A stretch of DNA of 64,000 nt from Candidatus Saccharibacteria bacterium (lineage in GTDB: Bacteria > Patescibacteriota > Saccharimonadia > Saccharimonadales > Saccharimonadaceae). Within the stretch, counting starts at the first letter, position 1, and each line of letters begins with the position of its first letter. The stretch lies in assembly GCA_016432585.1 (NCBI GenBank), contig CP066696.1, positions 638,113 to 702,112 on the forward strand, written 5' to 3'. The position numbers and the translations under genes were made by a program. This document shows, piece by piece, positions 16,250 to 24,841 of the stretch. Under the pieces are notes generated by a model, which had not been told where the DNA came from, did not search any database, and saw only the letters and a list, made by a program, of their open reading frames with translations.

Positions 16250-16723
16250 ATGCCGCAAAAGAAAAAGAAGTCAGATCAACCAAAAGCCATACTCAACCGT
16301 AGGGCCCGCTTTGACTACGAACTCGGCGATGAAATTATTGCAGGCCTAGCACTTACCGGACCAGAAGTCCGCGCCGCTCGCGACGGCCATATACAGCTAA
16401 AAGGTTCGTTCGTGACAATTCGAAATAACGAACTATGGCTCAACAATGCCAGCTTTAGCATAAAACTCAATCAAAAAGGGCAGGTTGGCGCGCGTACTAT
16501 CGATACCGAACCTCGCAAACTTCTTGCTAGCCGCAAACAAATCGACGTTTTAGCCGCTCGCCGTAAAGAGGGGATGAGCATTGTTCCAACAAAACTTCTT
16601 ACCACAGGCCGATTTATTAAAATCGTTATTGCGCTAGGCAAGGGCAAAAAGAACTACGACAAGCGCGAGACAATAAAACGCCGCGACATCGAACGCGACC
16701 ATAAACGCCTTTTGAAAAACTAG
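16250..16723 (+). CDS. smpB: SsrA-binding protein SmpB
   Basis: Partner of tmRNA in trans-translation, rescuing stalled ribosomes. 157 residues, standard length. Motifs: ILNRRARFDYEL (normally N-R-K-A-x-H-x-Y), LTGPEVRAARDG, GSFVTIRNNELWLNNASF and the basic C-terminal tail KGKKNYDKRETIKRRDIERD that enters the decoding centre. The short lysine-rich leader MPQKKKKS is usual. It is flanked on both sides by GC-rich orphan genes. No tmRNA gene was seen in this window. Confidence 0.96.
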   Translation: MPQKKKKSDQPKAILNRRARFDYELGDEIIAGLALTGPEVRAARDGHIQLKGSFVTIRNNELWLNNASFSIKLNQKGQVGARTIDTEPRKLLASRKQIDVLAARRKEGMSIVPTKLLTTGRFIKIVIALGKGKKNYDKRETIKRRDIERDHKRLLKN

Positions 16724-16734
16724 TAAAACACCCG

Positions 16735-16772
16735 AGGGTGCGCCCGGCTCACGAAGAGTCCTGGCGCACCCT
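16735..16772 (-). terminator. Hairpin shared by smpB and the minus-strand orphan
   Basis: AGGGTGCGCC / GGCGCACCCT, 10-bp perfect stem. The GTGCGCC core is the same as in the three paralog-array terminators. Confidence 0.75.
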
Positions 16773-16778
16773 GGGTCG

Positions 16779-17069
16779 TCAGCGTCGGCCCTTTCTTCCT
16801 TCGTTCGACGCACGGACATCTGACTCGTTGGCCAGAATCTCCGCCTGCAGCCCGTAGGCGAGGCGATCCATGCACGATGACGCAGCGGCCGCATCGGCGG
16901 CCGCGTCCGCACCACTGAAGCGACGCTTCAGTTCGGCGAGGAACCGTCCGACCTCCGCATCGGAACAGTCGCCCACCTCTGCGACGATGTAGTGAAAGAG
17001 GGGTTTCGTACCCGAGCGGTAGGCTGCCAACACAGCAGCACGAACCCCTGCCAAACTAGACTGAGACAT
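16779..17069 (-). CDS. GC-rich small orphan protein
   Basis: 96 residues from the ATG at 17069 (MSQSSLAGVRAAV), chosen because TGGAG lies 6 nt before it; an in-frame ATG at 17084 has no such site. Helical and alanine-rich in the middle (SGADAAADAAAASSCMDRL), with a basic C-terminus (EGRKGRR). No membrane helix. The N-terminal FHYIVAEVGDCSDAEVGRFL could be a winged-helix-like unit, but this is weak. Promoter TTTATA-17-TATACT on the minus strand overlaps that of xth. Function unknown. Confidence 0.6.
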   Translation of the reverse strand: MSQSSLAGVRAAVLAAYRSGTKPLFHYIVAEVGDCSDAEVGRFLAELKRRFSGADAAADAAAASSCMDRLAYGLQAEILANESDVRASNEGRKGRR

Positions 17070-17107
17070 CTGCACTCCATCCATGCATCCGGTTCACTGA
17101 CCGTATC

Positions 17108-17136
17108 AGTATATCGCAACTCTATCCCCGTATAAA
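17108..17136 (-). promoter_or_regulatory. Promoter of the 16.8-17.1 kb orphan
   Basis: Minus strand TTTATA (17131-17136), 17-nt spacer, TATACT (17108-17113). Divergent from, and only a few bases from, the xth -10 box. Confidence 0.5.
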
Positions 17137-17140
17137 ATGA

Positions 17141-17146
17141 TATAAT
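17141..17146 (+). promoter_or_regulatory. -10 box for leaderless xth
   Basis: TGA-TATAAT 7 nt before the xth ATG: the start codon falls at the expected transcription start. Confidence 0.65.
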
Positions 17147-17153
17147 CTGAACT

Positions 17154-17954
17154 ATGCTTAGAATTTATTCATGGAATGTCAACGGAATCCGCGCAGTTAT
17201 AAACAAAGGATTGTTTCAGGAATTTATCGCCAAAGAACAGCCAGATATCTTGTGTCTGCAAGAAACAAAGGCAAAAGAAGGCCAGGCTGTTATTGATTTG
17301 CCAGATTACCACGAATACTGGAACAGTGCCGACAAGGCGGGCTATAGTGGCGTTGCTATCTTTAGCAAACACGAGCCTATCTCTGTTCAAAAAGGGTTCG
17401 CCGATGGTATTGCCGAAAAATATAATCTAGCTGGTGACAGCTACGGCGATCCATCGAAAGAGGGCCGCGTTCTTTCGGCAGAGTTTGAAAAGTTCTGGGT
17501 AGTTACCGTTTACACGCCAAACTCAAAAGGCGATCTTAGCCGCCTCGGGTTGCGCCACAAACAGTGGGACCCAGCATTTCTTGAGCACATTCAACAGCTC
17601 GAAAAAACGAAACCTGTATTTTTTTGCGGCGATTTAAATGTCGCGCATACTGAAATCGATCTTGCCAACCCAAAGCCAAACATCGGCAAGCACGGGTTTA
17701 CTTACGAAGAGCGCGAAGGTTTCGACAAGCTTATCGAAGCGGGGTATTCCGACACATTCCGCCTGTTTAATAAAGAGGGTGGAAACTATAGCTGGTGGAC
17801 ACACTGGGCAAATGCGCGCGCACGAAATGTTGGGTGGCGCATCGATTACTTTCTTGCCAGCAAAAAAGGCAAAGATATGGTAAAAAGCGCCGCCATTCAT
17901 ACGGACATCATGGGCTCGGACCATTGCCCAGTGAGTATTCAGGTAGACGCTTAA
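17154..17954 (+). CDS. xth: Exodeoxyribonuclease III / AP endonuclease
   Basis: Base-excision repair enzyme cleaving at abasic sites. 266 residues, normal for ExoA/Xth. EEP-fold landmarks: YSWNVNGIRAV, LCLQETKA, YSGVAIFSK, VVTVYTPNSKGDL, GDLNVAHTEIDLANP, NYSWWTHWANARARNVGWRIDYFL and the final GSDHCPV with the catalytic Asp-His. First gene of a tight plus-strand run with the guanylate-kinase-like, NUDIX and YjeF-like genes, which suggests a nucleotide-damage theme. Confidence 0.96.
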   Translation: MLRIYSWNVNGIRAVINKGLFQEFIAKEQPDILCLQETKAKEGQAVIDLPDYHEYWNSADKAGYSGVAIFSKHEPISVQKGFADGIAEKYNLAGDSYGDPSKEGRVLSAEFEKFWVVTVYTPNSKGDLSRLGLRHKQWDPAFLEHIQQLEKTKPVFFCGDLNVAHTEIDLANPKPNIGKHGFTYEEREGFDKLIEAGYSDTFRLFNKEGGNYSWWTHWANARARNVGWRIDYFLASKKGKDMVKSAAIHTDIMGSDHCPVSIQVDA

Positions 17955-17956
17955 TT

Positions 17957-18688
17957 ATGGTTTCGCCCGACATTCAAGCCAAACTGGATGCCGCGCGCAG
18001 GGCAGAAAGCACCTACACTCCCAACGCTCAAGTTGCAGGCAGCATAAAAGACAAAACCCTCATTATGTTCGTGGGGCCTGTTGCTATTGGCAAAAGTTAC
18101 GTCATGAATCATCTTGCGCTTTCGGATACTGCGTTTGGTCGCGTGCCAGTTTTTACGACGCGCGACGCCCGCCCCGACGACGAACCAGGCATGTTCGAAA
18201 CCCAGCCCCATTCCGATGAATCTCTCGGCAAACTACTTAGCGATATCGAAGCACAAAACGTCGTTCAGTATGCGATTCACCCTACGACGGGGCGTGTTTA
18301 TGGGTCTCTGCCGCGGCACTATGCCCATAAATACAATATGCTAGCGACACTTTCTAACGTTGTCGATCCTATGCGACGCCTGCCATTTAGTGAAACGATT
18401 GTCATAGGGCTTAGCACCCACCCAGATACATGGCGAACATGGTTCGAGATGCGATACCCCACCGCAAGCGAAGAGAAAACTAAACGGCTGAGCGAAGCTG
18501 CGTTGTCGCTTGAATGGCTTTTACACCCCGAGCATGAAACATTTGTTCGGTGGGTGGTTAATTCACCTAATAACCCCGATGCTACTACCCAAGATATTAT
18601 TAATATTGTAAAATATAGTAAACAAGAGGAGGCGCAGGCAAAAGAATATGCACAACAAATCCTCGAACTTGTGCGAAATTACTACTAG
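17957..18688 (+). CDS. Guanylate-kinase-like P-loop protein
   Basis: 243 residues starting 2 nt after the xth stop. The P-loop GPVAIGKS is preceded by TLIMFV. The segment VPVFTTRDARPDDEPG matches the guanylate kinase GMP-binding stretch (TTRxxRxGE-x-G) in shape. A normal Gmk is about 200 residues; this one has an extended, divergent C-terminus (EAALSLEWLLHPEHETFVRWV and a charged helix). It may be a nucleotide kinase or a repurposed homolog; the fused LID region is hard to align. Coupled translation with xth is likely. Confidence 0.65.
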   Translation: MVSPDIQAKLDAARRAESTYTPNAQVAGSIKDKTLIMFVGPVAIGKSYVMNHLALSDTAFGRVPVFTTRDARPDDEPGMFETQPHSDESLGKLLSDIEAQNVVQYAIHPTTGRVYGSLPRHYAHKYNMLATLSNVVDPMRRLPFSETIVIGLSTHPDTWRTWFEMRYPTASEEKTKRLSEAALSLEWLLHPEHETFVRWVVNSPNNPDATTQDIINIVKYSKQEEAQAKEYAQQILELVRNYY

Positions 18689-18698
18689 GAGGATATAA

Positions 18699-19211
18699 AT
18701 GACAACCAAAGAATGTACACTGCTTTTTCTTGTTCGCGGCGACGAAGTACTCCTTGCAATGAAAAAGCGCGGCTTTGGATCGGACCGCTACAACGGTATC
18801 GGCGGCAAGATTGATCCAGGCGAGACTATCGAGCAAACGCTTGTGCGTGAATGCCAAGAAGAAATCGGCGTCACTCCGCTTAACTACTGGAAAATAGCAG
18901 AACACGATTTTATTCAAGATAAGGGTAGCGATCCTTGGCGCATGTACGTGCATGCGTACCTCTGCGATACGTGGGAAGGCGAACCTGTCGAGACCGAAGA
19001 AATGGCACCAGAATGGTTTGCAATAAAGGATATTCCTTACGATAACATGTGGCAAGATGACAAATACTGGCTGCCACAAGCGCTTGCCGGCAAAAAACTT
19101 ATCGCTAATTTTACTTTCGACGAAGCCGAAAATATGCTTACTCACGACATTAAAGAAGTAGAGGAGCTACTCCATGGAAATACGCCCATATTGGCAGCAA
19201 CAGACCGATAA
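18699..19211 (+). CDS. NUDIX hydrolase, MutT/MTH1-like
   Basis: 170 residues. Complete NUDIX box GGKIDPGETIEQTLVRECQEEIG (GX5EX7REUXEEXGU, about residues 35-57). The N-terminal strand TLLFLVRGDEVLLAMKKRGFGSDRYNGIGG resembles human MTH1-type oxidised-purine triphosphatases, so 8-oxo-dGTP clearance is a reasonable inference. AGGAGG lies about 7 nt before the ATG. The 3' end overlaps the next gene by 38 nt. Confidence 0.88.
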   Translation: MTTKECTLLFLVRGDEVLLAMKKRGFGSDRYNGIGGKIDPGETIEQTLVRECQEEIGVTPLNYWKIAEHDFIQDKGSDPWRMYVHAYLCDTWEGEPVETEEMAPEWFAIKDIPYDNMWQDDKYWLPQALAGKKLIANFTFDEAENMLTHDIKEVEELLHGNTPILAATDR

Positions 19212-19965
19212 ACCACTCTACCCAGATATCGAATGGAACAAACCCGAACAAAAGTCTCTAGCGGGAAAGCTGGGGATTATTGGAGGCAATAAATTAGGGT
19301 TCGCGGCCGTTGCCGAAAGTTACGGTAGCGCACTAAATGCCGGAGTAGGTGAGGTTCGCGTACTTTTGCCAGATGTTCTGCGTAAAACAATCCCACCAAC
19401 CATCACCGATACGATTTTTGGCGCCACGAACCCTTCGGGAAGCCTGGCACGCGAGGCAAGCACTGAAATGCACGCTCTTGGCGCATGGGCAAATCACATA
19501 CTTATGATTGGTGATGCCGGCCGCAACAGCGAAACCGCTATCCTTTACGAAGATTTTCTGCAAGATTATAAGGGGCAGCTCACTATAACCCGCGACGCTG
19601 TTGATCTTATAAAAAACAGTGCTTCTACTATTGTCGAGCGGCCCAATACACTGCTTGTCGTGTCGTTTGCGCAACTACAAAAGCTATTCCAAAGCGTATA
19701 TTACCCAAAGATTCTTACATTTAGTATGCAGCTTGCCAGCCTTGTTGAGGCGCTGCACAAATTTACCATTACGTATCCGGTCGGAATCCTCGTTTTACAT
19801 AAAGACCATCTTTTAGTCGCCGAAAACGGCACAGTCACAACAATGGCATGGGAAAATCCTATGGCTATCTGGCGCGGAAGTGTCGCTACAAACGCCGCAT
19901 GCTACTGGCTTTGGAATCCCACTTCGCTACAAAAGGCTGTTACGGCAAGTATTGCGCTAAAATAG
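19174..19965 (+). CDS. YjeF C-terminal (NAD(P)HX dehydratase)-like protein with degraded active site
   Basis: 263 residues. The fold start KLGIIGGNKLGFAAVAESYGSALNAGVGEVRVLLPDVL matches the ADP-dependent NAD(P)H-hydrate dehydratase pattern (viGGs-x-x-y-GA-x-x-aa-x-aAlraGaG). The expected catalytic motifs are altered: the GPGLG loop reads GDAGR, DADAL reads TRDAV, and the C-terminal GTGD is missing (RGSVATNAACYW). It is therefore likely inactive for dehydration or repurposed. It starts inside the NUDIX gene, so translation is coupled. Confidence 0.6.
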   Translation: MEIRPYWQQQTDKPLYPDIEWNKPEQKSLAGKLGIIGGNKLGFAAVAESYGSALNAGVGEVRVLLPDVLRKTIPPTITDTIFGATNPSGSLAREASTEMHALGAWANHILMIGDAGRNSETAILYEDFLQDYKGQLTITRDAVDLIKNSASTIVERPNTLLVVSFAQLQKLFQSVYYPKILTFSMQLASLVEALHKFTITYPVGILVLHKDHLLVAENGTVTTMAWENPMAIWRGSVATNAACYWLWNPTSLQKAVTASIALK

Positions 19966-20017
19966 ATAGCTTCACGAAAATATTTACTTCGTGTCATATA
20001 TATGTCAAAATTATATA

Positions 20018-20797
20018 ATGAATCGCCGTGAGACGTGGCTTTCCCACCCAAACACAACCCACGAAGATCTCGCCGATGAACATCTTTTGCGGGGTAATAT
20101 TACTGATGCCCGCGACGCCCTAGAAAATCTCAGATCATCAAAAGGCCACTTTGGCTCTTTTTACGCAGACCTAAAGATACGCTCACTTCCGCTATATGAC
20201 ATCGCATTTCATCCAACCACCCCTGAACGCCTAACGGCAGCCAACGACACATACGGACTCATTGCCGAGATGATCGATAGAGAACTTTCAAATAAGGCTC
20301 TCATTCGCAGGCGCCGCGTCGGGCGATTAAGTGAGCTGGCAGTTATAGGAGTCATGCTTCATGATGCGTTCGATGAAAGTTCCGTCGCCACCGTCATTCC
20401 CTCAACAAGGCAAGAGGATATCTCCAAGGGGATAGATCTTAAAATAACGCCGCTTGCAACCGCAAGTATAACCGATGGCCTCCCTCTGCAAGTAAAGACT
20501 ATCCTACGACCCGTTGACGCTGAGAATAGTAGAAAAGAGGGGGTTATCCCTATCGGAGTTAACGAGTTCGACGAACACGCAGGAAAACCCGAAAATCCCG
20601 ACTCGGTGGCCAGAAGTATTCTCCGCGAGCTCGAGGGATCACACACAGCCGATGACAGAGCGCGACTTGCTTATGCCTCAAAGGTATTATTCGATAAAAT
20701 CATGGCGCCAGATAGCGCGAGCGAACGGCACGAGCAGCTTCGGCGCCGGTTGGCGCAAGGCAGCTTTTTGGCGGCGGGGCACGAAAGTCAGGGATGA
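20018..20797 (+). CDS. Hypothetical protein
   Basis: About 259 residues from the ATG at 20018; a GTG at 19991 is possible but would give an odd N-terminus. Soluble, with an N-terminal helical part resembling a TPR-like repeat (HEDLADEHLLRGNITDARDALENL), a basic patch (IRRRRVGRLSEL), and a strand region (GIDLKITPLATASITDGLPLQVKTIL) reminiscent of a PD-(D/E)xK nuclease core only in outline. TATATA-like sequences precede the start. Convergent with tRNA-Leu across a terminator. Function unknown. Confidence 0.6.
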   Translation: MNRRETWLSHPNTTHEDLADEHLLRGNITDARDALENLRSSKGHFGSFYADLKIRSLPLYDIAFHPTTPERLTAANDTYGLIAEMIDRELSNKALIRRRRVGRLSELAVIGVMLHDAFDESSVATVIPSTRQEDISKGIDLKITPLATASITDGLPLQVKTILRPVDAENSRKEGVIPIGVNEFDEHAGKPENPDSVARSILRELEGSHTADDRARLAYASKVLFDKIMAPDSASERHEQLRRRLAQGSFLAAGHESQG

Positions 20798-20809
20798 TTA
20801 CTCCGCAAA

Positions 20810-20843
20810 AGTAAAACACCTCTTATTACAGAGGTGTTTTACT
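20810..20843. terminator. Bidirectional intrinsic terminator
   Basis: AGTAAAACACCTC / GAGGTGTTTTACT stem with loop TTATTACA and U-tracts on both strands. Serves the hypothetical gene and tRNA-Leu. Confidence 0.92.
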
Positions 20844-20844
20844 T

Positions 20845-20931
20845 TGGTACCGCGAGCCGGACTTGAACCGGCACGAGCTAATGCTCACCAGATTTTGAGT
20901 CTAGCGTGTCTACCGATTCCACCACCGCGGC
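20845..20931 (-). tRNA. tRNA-Leu (anticodon CAA)
   Basis: The minus strand starts GCCGCGG and ends CGCGGTACCA with an encoded CCA. The T-arm GCCGG-TTCAAGT-CCGGC and anticodon loop CTCAAAA (anticodon CAA, codon UUG) are clear. A long variable arm (TGGTGAGCATTAGCTCGT) is as expected for class II tRNA-Leu. 87 nt including CCA. Confidence 0.95.
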
Positions 20932-20989
20932 GTGTGGATAGCGGTTGCTACCAATGTATTGTACAATAGATGACAGCAGGAATCCATAG

Positions 20990-22267
20990 ATGAGACCAGA
21001 AGATCAAAATAATACAAGCAGGCGAGTGGGCACGCCGCTGGTACCACAGCGATCACTTCTTCATACCCCAGAGACAGCAAACGAGCACGTTAATACGCCC
21101 GCACATATCGATGCCGCGGCAAATATCGCACGCAATCAGCTAGAAAGCATCTACAGCGGCAACACAACAACTCCAACGCCGCAAACAACACCAGTCGCCA
21201 CAGCCACACCGCCAGCCACGCAACAATCACTAGAAGCAGAGAGCCCTTACGAACGAACACAAACGAACACCGCCGAAGTTCAAGCCGATCAGTGGAAGCA
21301 ATATCATAGCGCGTGGCAGGATTACTACCAAAAATACTACGAACGCTATTACGTTGGCCAGGTATACCGCACCAAACAAGCGCTTGAAGCCCGAGCAGCA
21401 GAAGCGAATCAACAATCTTCGGCACCGCAACCGGCAAGCAGCATTACGCCAACACCTCAAGAGCCAGAGACTCTCTCACGCGACGAAGCACTCTATGACC
21501 TCCGCCGTAAGGTTATTGGGAACATTCAAGAAACAGCTAAAAAAGCGCGCAAGAGCCGTCACTTTATGCCGATTGCCGCAGCACTGTGTGTTGTATTCGT
21601 ATTCCTCTTTCTACAATACAACCGTGTGCTTTTTGCCAATGTCCAGGCATATATTAGCCCGGGAAATATCGACCCCGCCAATATCATTATCGACCCAACA
21701 ACGGATGTCGTTGTGAGCGCCGAACCAAAACTGATTATTCCAAAAATTAATGTCGACGTGCCAGTAGAATACAATACAAAACCAGACTACGCCTCGCAAA
21801 TGAAAGCCATGGAAAACGGTGTGGCGTGGTTTGGTATACCTGGGGCAAACAGCAGACCTGGGCAGATAGGAAACACTGTGATTTCAGGGCACTCCAGTAA
21901 CGATGTTATCGACGCCGGTAATTACAAGTTTATTTTTGCGCGCCTTGAACACCTTCAAAAGGGTGACACGATTTTTGTTAATTACCAATCCAAACGCTAC
22001 ACTTATACGATTACAAAAAAGGAAGTAGTAAAGCCAACAGAGGTTAATAAGCTTGTCTACGCAACAGATAAGCCTATTCTTACACTTATTACCTGTACGC
22101 CAATCGGGACCTCTCTTAACCGGTTACTTGTTACCGCCGAACAAGTCAGCCCAAGTCCAAAAGATGCCTCAGCCGCCCCTGTAACGGATACGACCAGCGA
22201 ACCCGCAAGCATTCCAGGCAATTCGCCAACATTCCTTGAGCGGATATTCGGCGGTGGCGAGAGCTAA
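20990..22267 (+). CDS. Sortase with long disordered N-terminal region
   Basis: 425 residues. About 180 residues of Pro/Thr/Gln-rich cytosolic sequence, one membrane helix (FMPIAAALCVVFVFLFLQY), then the sortase barrel. Catalytic His lies in NTVISGHSSND, Cys in TLITCTPIG (T-L-x-T-C) and Arg in NRLLVTAEQ. The extracellular C-terminus is a short Ser/Pro/Thr tail. Sortases anchor LPxTG-like proteins to peptidoglycan or join pilins; the class (D/E-like) is uncertain. TACAAT at about 20957-20962 with a short leader. Confidence 0.9.
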   Translation: MRPEDQNNTSRRVGTPLVPQRSLLHTPETANEHVNTPAHIDAAANIARNQLESIYSGNTTTPTPQTTPVATATPPATQQSLEAESPYERTQTNTAEVQADQWKQYHSAWQDYYQKYYERYYVGQVYRTKQALEARAAEANQQSSAPQPASSITPTPQEPETLSRDEALYDLRRKVIGNIQETAKKARKSRHFMPIAAALCVVFVFLFLQYNRVLFANVQAYISPGNIDPANIIIDPTTDVVVSAEPKLIIPKINVDVPVEYNTKPDYASQMKAMENGVAWFGIPGANSRPGQIGNTVISGHSSNDVIDAGNYKFIFARLEHLQKGDTIFVNYQSKRYTYTITKKEVVKPTEVNKLVYATDKPILTLITCTPIGTSLNRLLVTAEQVSPSPKDASAAPVTDTTSEPASIPGNSPTFLERIFGGGES

Positions 22268-22270
22268 GAA

Positions 22271-23716
22271 CTAGGGAAGTATCAAGCGTACGCGCTGTAA
22301 ATGATACGCGCCATTATCTGATTTGTTAACACCGTAAAGATACTCTGCGTTAGGGCTGAGCGTCACACTTAGACCTGGCACGACGGTCATAATATCATGC
22401 TGATTAGCGCCGTCGAATTCATACAATCGCACCGTGCCGTCACGATCGCTCCAAACAGTGTAATCGTCGAGCCAGCGAAGTTCATCGCTAACCACGGCAG
22501 CACCTTTTAGTGAAGTACTCGTTGATTTTTTAAATTCAAGATCATAGGTAGTATAGGCAGCCCCGTGCTGAGCAATAATAAAGCGACCATTCGTCACGAT
22601 AGATAAGTGATCAACAGCCGCGGTTGCCGCAAAGCTTGCGACAGACTTAACATTTGCCACGTTGTTAAGATCCCCCTCAAGCACGTCGATATTTTTACCG
22701 TGACTTATTGCAAAATAGGTATCACCAAAATACTCGCCAAGTGCTAGATGAAGAGAAACGTTCTTATTACTATCATACGAGCGAACGATCTGAGGCTTTT
22801 CGCTTCCTTCTTTATAAAAACCGACACTTCTTTGCTTTGTCGAAGTATCCTGAGTTGTCGTAAACACGATTGTCGATGCCTTATATAGCGAAAAATCAGC
22901 CGCGTTGTCGACAAGCGGACGCGACATAGTTGCCTCGTTCAGATTTATACGACGTATATCCGTGCCAATCTGAACATACAAAATACGGCTATCTCCATCA
23001 CTAAAAACAACCTTTGATGCATCGATATCGAGCAGTCGGCTCACGTTCTGTGACGCACCGACATTTTCTGCGTCAACAACAAGCCACTCACGCTTGCCGT
23101 CGTAGGTATGCTGCACAAGAATATAACGACTGTCTGGATCCCACTTTTCGATAGTAAAGATGTGCTTTTTAGCTTTTGTGTATACCGTTGTTGGTATTTC
23201 AATTGTCTTAAGCGCAACGTCGTCACCCGCTAAATTAGCAAGACGGATAGATGCGTCTGCGACATTTTCTTTCAGCGCCATCCACTTTGCATCTTGCGAC
23301 ACGGCAGTCGAGGATACCTTACTAAAATCAGCGACCAAGGCGGGCTGAAGATCGACGGGAATCAGACGCGAATAGTTTAACCACGTAACACTGCCCGGCA
23401 CGATATCAACCGATTTCTGCCAAGTTTGGTAACCGGTACGCGTCATTGTTATGAAATGTTGACCCGAGCTAAGTGTTGTTTTTGAGGGCGTGCGCGTGCC
23501 AAAAGCATTGCCGTCAATCGTTACATTCGCACCATTAGGACGGGAATCAAACTGAAGCAGGCCACCCTGTTCAATACGACCTTCGTTGCGATTAAACTGA
23601 TATCCGAGCATAACAAGAACAAGAACCGTAACAAGACCGACCACTGCGATGGTCATAAAACTATACACGGCAGTACGCTGAATCAATTGTTTGCGTTTAG
23701 ATGGTGGACGATACAT
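22271..23716 (-). CDS. Membrane-anchored PEGA-domain and beta-propeller-like protein
   Basis: 481 residues. A basic N-terminus and one helix (VYSFMTIAVVGLVTVLVLVM) are followed by a PEGA domain (PNGANVTIDGNAFGTRTPSK...GQHFITMTRTGYQTW, about residues 58-105). The rest is a series of beta-rich repeats with W-D or S-P-N turns, like WD40/TolB propellers (EKWDPDSRYILVQH, LSPNAEYLYGV). Extracellular. Likely a cell-surface binding or envelope scaffold. Convergent to and 3 nt from the sortase gene. Confidence 0.82.
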   Translation of the reverse strand: MYRPPSKRKQLIQRTAVYSFMTIAVVGLVTVLVLVMLGYQFNRNEGRIEQGGLLQFDSRPNGANVTIDGNAFGTRTPSKTTLSSGQHFITMTRTGYQTWQKSVDIVPGSVTWLNYSRLIPVDLQPALVADFSKVSSTAVSQDAKWMALKENVADASIRLANLAGDDVALKTIEIPTTVYTKAKKHIFTIEKWDPDSRYILVQHTYDGKREWLVVDAENVGASQNVSRLLDIDASKVVFSDGDSRILYVQIGTDIRRINLNEATMSRPLVDNAADFSLYKASTIVFTTTQDTSTKQRSVGFYKEGSEKPQIVRSYDSNKNVSLHLALGEYFGDTYFAISHGKNIDVLEGDLNNVANVKSVASFAATAAVDHLSIVTNGRFIIAQHGAAYTTYDLEFKKSTSTSLKGAAVVSDELRWLDDYTVWSDRDGTVRLYEFDGANQHDIMTVVPGLSVTLSPNAEYLYGVNKSDNGAYHLQRVRLILP

Positions 23717-23726
23717 ATCAGTTAGT

Positions 23727-23732
23727 ATTATA
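23727..23732 (-). promoter_or_regulatory. -10 box for leaderless PEGA gene
   Basis: TGC-TATAAT on the minus strand, 10 nt before the ATG at 23716; no Shine-Dalgarno. Confidence 0.6.
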
Positions 23733-23841
23733 GCAACTTTAGAGGAAACTCTTGCATATTTGCGCCAGATTACCTACTATAAAACATAACAAGTTATGTA
23801 AAAACGAACACATAAATTCTTGGGTAAACAAGGGGAAAAAT

Positions 23842-24810
23842 ATGAATCAGCGAACAGTCACGATCAACGGCACAGAGTACGACGCGCACACAGGTATGCC
23901 GATTCGGAAAAACACGCCGCTTCACGGCATTAACCCCGCACCGCAAACACCAAAACCCGAGGAGCACCACTCGCATTCCGTTCACCAGGTTATCCAAAAA
24001 TCACAAACACTCAATCGCCAAGCTGTTAAACGTATGCAGGTAGCCGCTCCTGTACAGCCACGTGTCATGCAAAAAAGTCCTGCCATTACCAAATTCGCAC
24101 CCCACCCAACGAGCGCCAAACCTCGTGCACGCTCAATGGATATCGGACCCGTATCGCACCCAATGGTCACAAAGGCTCACCAACAAATGCAGCAAGCAAA
24201 GCCTGTCGTGTCGTCGCATGTGCCAGCTCAAACTGCACAGCCAATGCCAAAACCATCGAATGTCATTAAACAAGAGGCTGTTGCCGAAGCCCTGCAAAAA
24301 GCTCCTAGCCATAGCGCCAACCACAAACAAGTCAAACAGCCTAAAAAACGCTCTTCGCGATTCCTTAGTCTGGCATCAGCCAGTCTCGCATTACTTCTTC
24401 TTGGTGGCTACTTTACCTATATTAATATGCCGAGCCTATCTGTTCGGGTTGCCGCGGCCCAAGCGGGCGTCAATGCAACCTACCCAGAATATCGCCCAGA
24501 TGGCTACAGTCTTCGCGGTCCTGTAGCGTACACCGATGGCGAAGTTCTTATGAAGTTTGCCGCCAACGGGGGGCCTCAGGCTTTTTCAATAAGCCAAACC
24601 AAAACCAACTGGGATTCGGCCGCTCTTGAAGAGAACTATGTTGCCAAAGAATCTAACGGTGGATATATCGACCCTTACATCGAACGTGGTCTGAAGATTT
24701 ATATTTACGACAACAACGCAGCCTGGATTAACGGCGGCGTCCTCTACAAACTAACTGGTGACGCACCGCTTTCGAACGATCAGATCCGTCGTATTGCAAC
24801 AAGTATGTAA
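23842..24810 (+). CDS. Single-pass membrane protein with DUF4367-like C-terminus
   Basis: About 322 residues from the ATG at 23842 (preceded by AGGGGAAA); an upstream ATG at 23752 would add a non-typical leader. The cytosolic N-terminal 180 residues are low-complexity (Gln, Pro, His, Lys). One helix (SLASASLALLLLGGYFTYI) and an extracellular domain with GYSLRGPVAYTDGEVLMKFA, NWDSAALEENYV and ending DQIRRIATSM follow. This last part resembles the DUF4367 fold seen with anti-sigma-like proteins. Role unknown. Confidence 0.72.
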   Translation: MNQRTVTINGTEYDAHTGMPIRKNTPLHGINPAPQTPKPEEHHSHSVHQVIQKSQTLNRQAVKRMQVAAPVQPRVMQKSPAITKFAPHPTSAKPRARSMDIGPVSHPMVTKAHQQMQQAKPVVSSHVPAQTAQPMPKPSNVIKQEAVAEALQKAPSHSANHKQVKQPKKRSSRFLSLASASLALLLLGGYFTYINMPSLSVRVAAAQAGVNATYPEYRPDGYSLRGPVAYTDGEVLMKFAANGGPQAFSISQTKTNWDSAALEENYVAKESNGGYIDPYIERGLKIYIYDNNAAWINGGVLYKLTGDAPLSNDQIRRIATSM

Positions 24811-24827
24811 TTGCCTCTGTTATTTGC

Positions 24828-24833
24828 TATAAT
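24828..24833 (+). promoter_or_regulatory. -10 box for leaderless gltX
   Basis: TGC-TATAAT, 8 nt before the gltX ATG. Confidence 0.65.
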
Positions 24834-24841
24834 AACAGCAT

